Part shown: one piece after another, positions 1-18,797 of the stretch | How the letters are laid out: the number at the start of each line of letters is the position of its first letter | Position numbering within the stretch: the first letter of the stretch is position 1 | Source: Arabidopsis thaliana | Taxonomy: Eukaryota; Streptophyta; Magnoliopsida; Brassicales; Brassicaceae | NCBI RefSeq assembly: GCF_000001735.4 | Contig: NC_003070.9 | Location: 30,117,971 to 30,181,970, forward strand | Direction of reading: 5' to 3' | DNA length: 64,000 bases | Position numbers and translations under genes: made by a program | The notes under the pieces: model-generated | The model's input: only the letters and a program-made list of their open reading frames with translations | What the model was told of the DNA's origin: nothing | Database searches by the model: none

Positions 1-24
1 AGAGATCGACACTGGCGCGGTGGA

Positions 25-78
25 TTTAGGGTTTTTTTCCTCCGCGACTACGCTCGGCGTTTCGATTTGGAACCCTAA
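25..78. promoter_or_regulatory. Two telo-box motifs in the PRP8 leader
   Basis: TTTAGGGTTT at 25-34 and AACCCTAA at 71-78 are telo-box type motifs in opposite orientation, just upstream of the PRP8 start codon. Such boxes are common near the transcription start of plant housekeeping genes. Their activity here is inferred. Confidence 0.45.
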
Positions 79-81
79 GCT

Positions 82-9604
<9,523 letters not shown>

Positions 9605-10102
9605 GATATACTCAATTTTCTTACCGTGTGTGTGATTTAGCTTTATTTTGCAGTATAGACTTGTAAGATGTTGTACTGTCTTGTGCTTTACTGAGATAGA
9701 TAGTAAGGTCCCTAAATCTTAAAAAGATGGTTTGCCACTATAATCAAAATCTTGAATGTGATGTAATCATACGTACGTGTATAACGGAATTTTGGTAACT
9801 AACGTCTTCGATGAGAGAAAATAAAACGACAAATTTAAACTATTTTAAGAGGTTTTTCCCATTTCGAATAAACGCCAAATGTACAAAACATGGAAGAACA
9901 AGCAATACAAGTCTCTTATCTCCGGAAAGATAAAACAGAGATCAAAGAACAGAGTATATAGACAGAAGGAACACGTTCGAGCTTACAAGTTTTTTTTGTA
10001 GCCATAAATGGTGGCGATATTCAATCCAACTAATGCAGAAAAGGCATCTAACTAACATTATTAAACTCGGGAAGTATTTACAGCAGTTTTATCATCCCTC
10101 CT
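9605..10102. other. Convergent 3' spacer between PRP8 and TMM
   Basis: This spacer should hold both 3' untranslated regions, since the genes converge. It is AT-rich, with no open frame or repeat worth calling. Confidence 0.6.
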
Positions 10103-11593
10103 CTAACTAGATATTAGCATAAAAATGAAATTAGGGAATACAAGAAAGAATGCAGAAAGATAGGAGAACCCCAAAGACTTGGAAGTGCTTGACACGTCCG
10201 TAGCTCCGTCCGGCAAAGCACCGTCTTCTTCTCTAGATAGGTGCTGGACCGTACCGGAAGGAGCTGGTCTCGACGTTTCTGCATCACACAATCTTACAGT
10301 TGAACCAGATTTTGAACCGAATGCATCATCCAAGTCACTGTCCCGGTTAACACACAAACCAGCATTGTTATACAGCCTCAGCTTTCTCCTCATCCTCCAC
10401 ACTGTGTCTCTCTCGAACGGTACTGGTCCTGTCAGACTGTTATCGTTGAGCCTCAGCTCGCTTAGATGCTTCACGTCCCGGAACTCCAAAGGAATCTCTC
10501 CGGTCAGATTATTGCCCTCTAGGTGAAGGACCCGAAGACTGTTTAACCGAGTCAATGATTTCGGTATCGAGCCCTGGATGTTCGTATTCGAGAGAACAAG
10601 AATCATCAAGTTCTTGAGCCCTTTGAACGCGTTTTCAGGAATCGTTGTTGAGAATTTTGTGTTGCCTTTGAGCATTAAAGCTTGAAGAGAGTTTAGGCCT
10701 TGGAGAGAAGACGGGAATGGACCTGATAACCGGTTATAGCTCAAATCCAAAAGCACTAATTGGTTGAGCCGGTTAATCGATTCTGGGATAGGACCAGTGA
10801 CTCTGTTTCGGCTAAGATCGATTTTGATCAACGATCCACAGCTTGTGAGTGTGGGTGGAACCGGTCCGGTTAAAAGATTCTGGTTCAAATCCAGAACGCT
10901 CAGCGCCGGAAGAACAAAACCGGGAATGGAACCAGTCAACCGGTTACCACTCAAATCAAGCGATCTTAAACCGGAGAACCGGTTGAACGACAAGGGAATG
11001 GAGCCGTTGAGGTGATTTTTATGCAAATCAAGAACTTTCAAATTGGTGAGATTGCCCAATTCGTCAGGGATAGGTCCCAAAAAACCATTCTCCCTCAGAA
11101 CCAGCGTTTGCAGACTCGAGCCGAGGCGTCCCAGAAACGCCGGTATGCGCTGTGGGGCGCGGCCTAAACATCGGTAGAAGAACAAGGCTTTGAGGTGTTT
11201 GAGCCTCGTGAGGGACTCAGAGACGTAAGAGCGTTGTGGATCACAAGTCGGAAACGCCGTGTCGTCTGAGAGCGCTCCGAACGACAGAGAGACCACGTGG
11301 TAGACGTTATCCTGGTCCGGCATACACTCGATCCCGTGCCATCTCCCTCGGCAAACGTCTGGAATCGCGGCAGCCCAGTCGTTGCCGGTCGCACGCATAA
11401 TGTCGTAGACGGCGTCTTGCTCGTCAGGCTCCGTGCGAGCGCCGTCATTGGTCATCGTGAATCCAGTTTGTGGGCCGTCGATCAGAGCAGATGGGGCCGT
11501 CGAGTCGGAGGTGATCACAGTGAAAGATCTGACCAACGGAGAAACTATAGACAAGACAATGAATATTTGGCGGAAGAATTCATATCGTGCCAT
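10103..11593 (-). CDS. TMM: Leucine-rich-repeat receptor-like protein TOO MANY MOUTHS
   Basis: A single uninterrupted frame of 496 residues, the known length of TMM. The first 25-30 residues form a signal peptide (IFIVLSIVSPLV). From about residue 150 to 390 there are roughly ten plant extracellular leucine-rich repeats with the LxxNxLTGxIP pattern. The C-terminus is a hydrophobic segment that ends the protein, so there is no kinase domain and almost no cytoplasmic tail. In the established pathway TMM sits in the plasma membrane with ERECTA-family kinases and tunes their response to EPF/EPFL peptides, enforcing stomatal spacing. The gene is convergent with PRP8 and divergent from the CBS-domain gene. 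Recalled as AT1G80080. Confidence 0.97.
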   Translation of the reverse strand: MARYEFFRQIFIVLSIVSPLVRSFTVITSDSTAPSALIDGPQTGFTMTNDGARTEPDEQDAVYDIMRATGNDWAAAIPDVCRGRWHGIECMPDQDNVYHVVSLSFGALSDDTAFPTCDPQRSYVSESLTRLKHLKALFFYRCLGRAPQRIPAFLGRLGSSLQTLVLRENGFLGPIPDELGNLTNLKVLDLHKNHLNGSIPLSFNRFSGLRSLDLSGNRLTGSIPGFVLPALSVLDLNQNLLTGPVPPTLTSCGSLIKIDLSRNRVTGPIPESINRLNQLVLLDLSYNRLSGPFPSSLQGLNSLQALMLKGNTKFSTTIPENAFKGLKNLMILVLSNTNIQGSIPKSLTRLNSLRVLHLEGNNLTGEIPLEFRDVKHLSELRLNDNSLTGPVPFERDTVWRMRRKLRLYNNAGLCVNRDSDLDDAFGSKSGSTVRLCDAETSRPAPSGTVQHLSREEDGALPDGATDVSSTSKSLGFSYLSAFFLVFPNFIFMLISS

Positions 11594-12247
11594 TTCTTAG
11601 TTGTTGTTGTTGTGTGAATGCGGTTTAGGTTCGAAATTGTCAGTGTGTATATGTATAATTCTGAAGAAACAATTGGTGGGTCCATAAAAACGTTCGCAAT
11701 GTCTTTATGACTTTCACGGGATAACTCGAGGAGCGAAATAAATAAAATTCATGATTCTCGATTTCTGCATTTATTGCTTTCACGAGATATTCCCTTCATT
11801 CGTCTTGTGTTGGGCCCTAGATCCGACCGCTTCGTGAACGGGACCCGACGTCTCCTTATCGTTTACTTTTTTTTTATTTGGGCTGAGCCCATTTTCCCAT
11901 TTACGATATGTTGGGCTATTATTCAATTTGTATTTTGAACTGGGCACTGTATTTGTTTTTGTAACAAACCGTAGATAGCAATTGATAAAAAGTTTCATAT
12001 GTTTGATTCTGAACCTTAAAATCATTATTTTGTTGTAACACGAGAATCTGAATAAACGGACGCGTGGTCTGTGCATACGAAAAGCACATGCCCATGGAGC
12101 AACACATGTAATACGTGTCATCTTACTAGTAACATGACATATATGAATAATGAAGTAACTACGAAAGCATCAAAACAAAGATTAGAAGTTCATAAGCCTC
12201 GTCCCATTTTCTTTGAGACTTTGACTATCACCCAAATACAAATCTTC
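11594..12247. promoter_or_regulatory. Divergent upstream region shared by TMM and CBSX4
   Basis: About 650 bases separate the two start codons on opposite strands, so this should hold both promoters and leaders. The TMM leader side carries TATA-like sequence (gtatatgtataatt, about 11645-11660 read on the minus strand). I did not find a diagnostic stomatal-factor site. Nothing coding is seen. Confidence 0.5.
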
Positions 12248-13885
12248 ATGCAGTCGTACAGCCGTCTGATGCAGTTCAAGGTCAAAGATCTGATGATCGA
12301 CAAGCGGCGGCTGGTCGAAGTTCCTGATAATGCCACTCTAGGGGACGCCTTGAACACTATGGTAAACCACGGCTAAATAATTGTTATTTTTTTGGTTGGA
12401 GTCAACCGTTTTAAGTATCAAGAATTACTAACAAGACTATTCTTGGTATCAAACCGGTGGCAAACCGAGTTAGAGCTGTACCGGTGGCTGCCAAACCAGG
12501 CCAATGGCTGGGAGCCGGGGGATCAATGATAGTAGAGTTGGACAAACAGAGCGGAAGTGCAAGAAAACAGTACATAGGAATGGTGACCATGCTCGACGTT
12601 GTGGCTCACATCGCCGGCGATGACGGCGAGAGTGGGCTTGATAAGAAAATGGCTGCCCCTGTCTCTTCTATCATTGGTCATTGCCCTGAGGGTCTTAGCC
12701 TCTGGTCTCTCAATCCTAATACCAGGTTAATAGTATAGAAGATTTGTAAAATTAAATTGCTTTCAGTATAATTAATCCTTCCCTTTTATAATGTTAGATG
12801 TTGTACACTTTTCTCACATAGTAAGAATTCTTTTGCAACACCTAATATATATACCCATATTTCAGTCATTAATTGTTTATAGTTTCATATTTTTTATAAT
12901 TCAAACTAAATGATAAATTAGAAATTATAATGCAAATTTTTCATAGAAAAATGCAAAACATTTTTCTCTTGTCAAAAATCTTAACATTATATATGAACGG
13001 ATAGAGTACTAATCAAAGATGGTCATTGATGAAAGCAGCATCATGGATTGTATGGAGATGTTGAGTAAAGGAATCCACAGGGTATTGGTTCCATTGGACA
13101 GTAATACAGAAAATATAACAGGACCTGAGTTGGTAGAGTCAGCTTCTGCTTACGCAATGCTGAGTCAGATGGATCTCATCTCTTTCTTCTTCGACCAATC
13201 CTCTCAATTGCATGGTATCCTCTCCCACACCGTCACTGATCTCTCCGCTATTCACAACACTGTTTTAGCCCTCACTAGCCAGGTAAATTTCACAAGTCAA
13301 GAATTTTCATCTTTATTCATTAAATCCTAAGTTAAACGCTTGTAATGTTTAATACCAGGCTAGAGTGAAAGATGCAATACAATGCATGAGTATAGCAATG
13401 CTCAATGCGGTTCCTATCGTCGAAGCCTCTGGTGAGGGAGAGGATCATAAACAGCTCGTCGACGTAGGTGTCTTTACTTATACATGTATCTATCAGTATC
13501 TATTAAGATCAAATGTTGATTAATTTGGTGTTTGCTGGTGCAGGGGAAAAATCGGAGAGTGGTGGGGACATTCTCGGCTAGTGATCTGAAGGGATGTCAT
13601 TTAGCCACATTGCGTTCGTGGTTGCCGCTAAATGCACTAGAGTTCGTCGAGAAAATCCCAAGAACTCTCTTGTTCACCGCTGCTACCTCAACACCAGGGA
13701 GGGAGCTCGTGACGTGTCACGTGACATCAACCTTGGCCCAGGTGATCCATATGGTCACCACGAAACGTGTACACAGAGTTTGGGTCGTGGACCAGAACGG
13801 TGGGCTACAAGGCCTTGTTTCTCTTACTGACATCATCGCTGTGGTCCGATCCGCTTTGCTTTCCGGAGCTCCGGATCTGTTTTAA
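12248..13885 (+). CDS. CBSX4: CBS-domain protein CBSX4 / PV42b (SnRK1 gamma-like)
   Basis: Likely exons 12248-12361, 12436-12725 (or from 12457), 13039-13282, 13359-13463 and 13544-13885, giving about 365-370 residues. The protein holds tandem CBS motifs, which form adenosine-ligand-binding modules. Recognisable pieces are KVKDLMIDKRRLVEVPDNAT, RVRAVPVAAKPGQW, GMVTMLDVVAHIAGDDGE, GIHRVLVPLDSN, RVVGTFSASDLKG and LQGLVSLTDIIAVVRS. The family is related to gamma subunits of SnRK1; PV42 proteins are reported to act in pollen and reproductive development. The ATG at 12248 is preferred over an upstream in-frame ATG at 12071, whose extension does not look conserved. The 3' end of intron 1 is irregular. 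Intron 2 (12726-13038) is AT-rich and empty. Recalled as AT1G80090. Confidence 0.88.
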
Positions 13886-15153
13886 CTCGCAACTTTCAGT
13901 CTTCTCTCCAATTACTCAAATTTTCTTTTATTTGTTTCTTAGAGAAAATTTACACAATTTTGCGTTTTTCATCTCAATGACTCATCATATCGAATGTTAA
14001 CATCACATTTACGTAACACATAAGAAAAATATAGGGAAATGATATAAATAGAAAAAATGTCAAAGCAAAGGAATGACGAATTTCTACCAAAAGAATATCT
14101 TATAAACACAAATAAACATGTTAACAAAATTGCACATGGAATAATCCCATTAAGGAAAAAATATTGTACATGGATAATAAAAGAAAACAAAGCAATCATA
14201 GAAATTATGAAATACTGAGAGGGTAGTGATTAATGAATAGGGTACTCGAGCACGGGGCGCAAAGAAGCATGACATACGAATGAGACAATTTCAGTTTTCG
14301 TATATAATAATTCCATAATCATAATTTAATCACTAGTTTTAATTGGTAACATAACCTTAAAAAAGCATCCACTCATTATGCGCTCCACTTTACTACTTAC
14401 TCTGATAACATGAAAAAGTATATGTTTAATACTAGCTAGTTGTTTGTTCCGTTTCCAAGCACGCTCTTTCTTCTTTTCAGTCATTTTTAATCCGCATTTA
14501 CAATAATATTTAGCTATTTTCATATATCATTCTATACTAGCTCACAATAATTACATATGAGCACGCTTTTTTGTGTTCAAATATTATAAATCTTCGTTAG
14601 TTACCGCTGCTTTTTATAATTATGTATACTTTCTGGTTCCAGGAGACTAATTAAGGAAGATTATTAGAGGCTTCTTATACGTGCCATATGATTATTTATT
14701 TATGTACTGTCATGGTTCATATATAGCGATGTGATACCAATATACCAATCACCAAAGTTATGAGAAAATCACGTAACCAGAGGTGTTGGTACATACATTT
14801 TCTGTTAAAAATAGTTAAGAGGACTTGTAATCTTTTGTGTTTAACTATTGATAATTTTTTACTTTATTCGGTGAAACAATTTACGCATGTTTCTGTGTTG
14901 TGCTTGTGTTTCTTGTATTCTTCTTGTGTATAGCTTTCCTTATAAGAAAGAAAAAGAAGAAGATTAATTGATTAGATCGAGAAAGAGAAAGGCCTTTTGA
15001 GATAGAAATGGAGAAAGGATGGATTGAATTTGAAGCATAGAGAATAGCGAACACTCACTGCAAAGTTAGTGGGAAAGTCGCGCGTCATACGAGGGAGCAA
15101 CAAAGTGTGGGCTTTTCTTTTACAGTCTCAGAAACTAATGCATGCTCACATTT

Positions 15154-15173
15154 AAAAAAAAAAAAAAAAAAAA
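15154..15173 (+). repeat. Poly(A) tract of about 20 bases
   Basis: An uninterrupted run of about 20 adenines. I checked the flanks for direct repeats that would mark a retroposed tail and saw none. Confidence 0.9.
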
Positions 15174-15401
15174 CAATTCTTGTGTTAAATCAAGAGTGGA
15201 TTAATTATGAGATAATCTAATGTACATTACTGTTATATGATTATAACTTGACAGACCAAATAATCATCTTAATCAGACCTGATAAAAGAAAAGAGATTAA
15301 TTTCAACAGTGAGAAATTAAAGATAGAAAGTACATATTATTGGTGTAAAAGTTGTTGATTTAATTTAAGGCAGATGTATTAAGTTAAATATGTAAATGTA
15401 G

Positions 15402-15600
15402 AGGCTGCGGGAAGGGTGACCAGCTGGTCTGACAGGGTACGCCGGTTGTCGGGAGGAAGAACGCCGCTATTGGCAGAGTCACGCGGGGTAACCGGCTGGC
15501 GGCTGTAGCCGGTCACAGAGTGTATTAATATGGTCGTACAATACTTGTAGAGTGCTTTTTCCTGTGACGGTCCCGTTTATTCCCCACACCCTCCTCGATT
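15402..15600. promoter_or_regulatory. GC-rich island with dyads upstream of AHP6
   Basis: This block is strikingly GC-rich against AT-rich flanks. It holds a perfect 12-base palindrome GACCAGCTGGTC at 15418-15429 and an inverted repeat ACCGGCT (15491-15497) / AGCCGGT (15507-15513). No convincing open frame spans it. It lies 100-300 bases before the AHP6 TATA box, so a conserved enhancer is the simplest reading; function is inferred. Confidence 0.45.
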
Positions 15601-15697
15601 CTTTCACTTAAAAGTGGGGGAAAAAGGTAACCTGACTCTTAGAAAATTTGAATACAATTGTGGGTCACCTCATCTCATGTAGTCATGTCTATACAAT

Positions 15698-15705
15698 TAT
15701 AAATA
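15698..15705 (+). promoter_or_regulatory. TATA box of AHP6
   Basis: TATAAATA matches the plant TATA consensus and lies about 145 bases before the start codon, which would put transcription start near 15730. Confidence 0.6.
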
Positions 15706-15847
15706 CCTCTCAACAAACCCAAAATCGAATTATAAGCCTTCTCTAGCTAGAATTTGAAGCAAGACCTGTTCACATTAGTAAAAACAAATATATAGAAAGA
15801 GGAAAGATTGAAGCGGAAAACGGGACAAGACGGGTGTGCCGTTGTGG

Positions 15848-16319
15848 ATGTTGGGGTTGGGTGTGGACCGGCTTCAAGCCGACATCAACCGGCTCCTAGC
15901 CTCTCTTTTCCACCAGGGAGTGCTGGACGAGCAGTTCTTGCAGCTTCAGCAGCTTCAAGATGAGACTTCACCAAACTTTGTGTATGATGTCATTAATATC
16001 TACTTTGATGAATCCGAGAAGTTACTCCGCAACCTTAGATTATTGTTGTGAGTTTCTTCCTTTGTTAATGTGTTCCATAGTTGTATGTTGTTTGGTTCCA
16101 AAATGTATACGTATATATATGTTATGAATGATGACGAATGTAAATAAATAAATGAACAGGATGGATAGAGAATTCTCGGACTATAAGAAAATAGGATTAC
16201 ACCTGAATCAGCTGGTGGGAAGCAGTTCAAGCATTGGTGCTCGTAGGGTTCGTAACGTCTGCGTTGCCTTTCGTTCTGCTTCCGAGCTTAGCAACCGCCC
16301 AGGGTACAAATTAAACGAG

Positions 16320-16355
<36 letters not shown>

Positions 16356-16682
16356 TTCTTTGTATTAATATATAGGTCAATATTTAAGTCAATATAATGC
16401 TTCATAAATGTGACGATGCTTCAGGTGCTTGAGAGGACTGGAGGTAGTAGAGCATGAGTATCATTACCTCAAGAACATGATGCATGAACTCTTCCAGGTA
16501 CTTACTTGTTTTGTTAATATATTACTCACATTCACACAAACAGAAGGCAAAAACGTGAGCTAAATATACACATATATATTGATAGTAATATATGTTAACA
16601 ATTATGTGGGATTTAATATTTTGAGTGGTTGCAGCTGGAGCAGCAGAGAATATTAGCTGCAGGAGTCAGATATCCAATGTAA
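15848..16682 (+). CDS. AHP6: Pseudo-histidine-phosphotransfer protein, cytokinin inhibitor
   Basis: Four exons, 15848-16047, 16160-16303, 16425-16497 and 16635-16682, give 154 residues, the known AHP6 length. The fold is the helical HPt domain of cytokinin two-component phosphorelays. Genuine AHPs carry the motif HQxKGSSxSxGA. Here the equivalent stretch is LNQLVGSSSSIGA, so the phospho-accepting His is Asn83 and the conserved Lys is Val86. The protein therefore cannot take phosphate and acts as an inhibitor of cytokinin signalling, established for AHP6 in root protoxylem and shoot phyllotaxis. The ATG at 15848 is the first in frame. Intron 2 contains a TA microsatellite. Recalled as AT1G80100. 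Confidence 0.96.
16321..16354 (+). repeat. (TA)17 microsatellite in AHP6 intron 2
   Basis: Thirty-four bases of perfect TA dinucleotide repeat inside the second AHP6 intron. It is likely to vary in length between accessions. Confidence 0.95.
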
Positions 16683-17138
16683 AATTAGAATTTTGTCATA
16701 AAAATCAGAGAAAACCTAATTAGTGTGTGATGATAGTGTGTTATAAGCTACCGAAGCGAAACCCTTTAGTTTCTTCTAATGATGTTTTGTTGTTAATCTC
16801 TCCATAAATTCGAGATACATTACCTTTTGTATTTTCAAGTGAGATTTACCCATGTCAAAAGTATCTTTACATGAACATAAAACATTTAGTACCCAAAAAA
16901 ACAGAAAAAAGAAACTGGGCTATAAAATGACCGACAGAAACGGAAGAAAGTAGGCCCAATGTACGGCCCGTTCATCTCAAATAAATGATTTAGTTTTGTT
17001 TTTGTTTTTTTCATTTTAGCAAAGATAACGATTTCTGAGCAAAAAGAATTGGAAAATGATAGAATATAAAGCCGAAAAAATATTCTGTGTTTATTTTCAA
17101 AATCTTAGAATCATAAATGTGTCTCGAATGTAACCATT

Positions 17139-17187
17139 AACTGATTTTCTGGATTGTCCCAAAAAAAAAAAAACTGATTTTCTGGAT
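17139..17187 (+). mobile_element. Mini-retroposon footprint (TSD 16 bp, TGTCCC + A11)
   Basis: The 16-base sequence AACTGATTTTCTGGAT occurs at 17139-17154 and again, perfectly, at 17172-17187. Between the copies lie only TGTCCC and eleven A residues. A target-site duplication around a poly(A)-tailed scrap is the signature of LINE-type target-primed insertion, here with nearly all of the 5' part missing. Confidence 0.65.
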
Positions 17188-17279
17188 AAAATTAGTAAAG
17201 AGAAGGGGACAGGTGGGTGTTGCTTACTCTAGTAGTCAGTCATGAGGAAAGTAATCTGAAAAAAACGAGTAAGGAATAG

Positions 17280-17290
17280 ACACGTGTGGC
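17280..17290 (+). promoter_or_regulatory. ABRE / G-box-like element of PP2-B11
   Basis: ACACGTGTGGC contains the palindrome ACACGTGT with an ACGT core and matches the abscisic-acid response element class, 80 bases before the TATA box. PP2-B11 is reported to be stress- and ABA-linked, which fits, but binding here is inferred. Confidence 0.5.
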
Positions 17291-17495
17291 TTCATCCCTA
17301 AGTATCCGTTTTTACTTAACTAATCAATGCACGACTTCCACGTCTCTCTTTTTTTTACTAGTATAAAACTCATTAAATGTGAGCGATACTTTGCTCGATC
17401 GAACAAGTCGTATCTATATAATCGAGAAAGAGGAAAAGATCTTTTAAACCCCAAAATAATCAATCAAGCAAATAAGCAATCAATCGGAGGAAGCA

Positions 17496-18797
17496 ATGAA
17501 TAATCTCCCAGAAGATTGCATCGCCAAGATCCTTTCCTTGACAACTCCTCTCGACGTTTGCCGTTTATCGGCGGTCTCCAGTATCTTCAGATCCGCCGCC
17601 GGCTCCGACGATGTCTGGAATCATTTCTTACCGGCTGATTTCCCCGCCGGCTTTGCGGCACCTGCTGGTCTTCCCACCAGGAAGCAACTCTTCTTCTCCC
17701 TCGTCGATAACCCTCTTCTTATCAACGGCACTCTTTTGGTAATTAACCAACCTTCTTCTTTTAATCCTTTTTACATTCATCATCACATCTGTTTATCGGT
17801 TCCGTTTTCTAGTTTTGTTTTTATACAGCCAAACGTTGTTACTCTTTAAGTCTAGAAATTACACTAGTAGTGTCCATTGTTGTCCGATCCTGTTCTTGGA
17901 TTCACGAAAATGTGCAAAAGCTCTGTTGTGTGTGTCAAATTGTTTTTCATAATCTTAATTAGATTCTGCCAAATTCAAATTCTGTTCCGGCAAATCTACC
18001 ACCTCTGTAACTTGTAGTCAAAGACCTGAAACCTTTGTAATCACTCTTATTTTAGGGTTTTATGTGGGTTTAGACTTTATCACTTTTGAGATGTCTTCAA
18101 GATAATTGGAATGTTTTATCTTTCTCTTCTTTTTATTGCTGTGATCATATAGTCTGACTGAATTGTATAAACAGAGCTTTTCGCTGGAGAGAAAGAGTGG
18201 CAACAAGTGCTACATGATGGCAGCGAGGGCCTTGAATATTGTTTGGGGACATGAGCAAAGATACTGGCACTGGATCTCTCTCCCTAACACCAGGTCTCCT
18301 TTTTTTCTGTGTTACAAACTAGACTTCCTCTTCTGCATTGCTTTATTATAAGATACTAAATGTTTTTGTGTGCACAAACAAACAGGTTCGGAGAAGTGGC
18401 TGAGCTCATCATGGTCTGGTGGCTTGAGATCACTGGCAAGATCAACATTACCCTTCTCTCTGATGACACCCTCTACGCCGCTTACTTCGTCTTTAAGTGG
18501 AACCATAGTCCTTACGGTTTTCGCCAGCCTGTAGAAACCTCCCTTGTCTTGGCTGACACCGAGAGCACTGACAATGTTGTTCAGCCTTCCATGATTAGTC
18601 TCATGCAAGATTCAGGCGGCGAAGAAGGTCAGTCCCCTGTGCTGAGAAGAGACGGTTGGTACGAGGTTGAATTGGGACAGTTCTTTAAAAGGAGAGGAGA
18701 TTTGGGTGAAATAGAGATGAGCCTCAAGGAGACAAAGGGTCCTTATGAGAAGAAGGGCCTTATTGTTTATGGCATCGAGATTAGACCAGTGCCCTAA
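17496..18797 (+). CDS. PP2-B11: F-box / phloem protein 2-like protein PP2-B11
   Basis: Three exons, 17496-17738, 18175-18293 and 18386-18797, encode 257 residues. Residues 1-45 are an F-box ([20 protein letters not shown]), which docks on SKP1 in an SCF ubiquitin ligase. The rest is a PP2/Nictaba-like lectin domain with [43 protein letters not shown] and the C-terminal [14 protein letters not shown]-box plus Nictaba is a plant-specific architecture that can couple sugar or protein recognition to ubiquitination. PP2-B11 is reported to target SnRK2.3 in ABA signalling. Intron 1 is fairly long (436 bases) and pyrimidine-rich. Recalled as AT1G80110. Confidence 0.94.

Larger units (their letters stand above)
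13886..15847 (+). promoter_or_regulatory. Long upstream region of AHP6
   Basis: Nearly 2 kb without a gene, mostly AT-rich. It contains an A20 tract at 15154-15173, a GC-rich island at about 15402-15600, and a good TATA box (TATAAATA, 15698-15705) about 145 bases before the AHP6 start codon. AHP6 is developmentally regulated by auxin, so a large cis-regulatory region is expected. Individual factor sites were not assigned. Confidence 0.55.
16683..17495 (+). promoter_or_regulatory. AHP6 3' end and PP2-B11 upstream region
   Basis: The first part should be the AHP6 3' untranslated region. The second is the PP2-B11 promoter, with an ABRE/G-box-like element at 17280-17290 and a TATA box (TATAAAA, 17362-17368). 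A tiny poly(A) insertion flanked by 16-base direct repeats lies at 17139-17187. No other gene is seen. Confidence 0.55.

Noticed and set aside
12071-12247. In-frame N-terminal extension of CBSX4 from the ATG at 12071
   Set aside because: The extension does not look like family sequence and lies in the leader; the ATG at 12248 precedes the conserved part directly.
15154-15173. A20 tract as another retroposon tail
   Set aside because: No direct repeat is visible on its flanks, so it is listed as a plain homopolymer.
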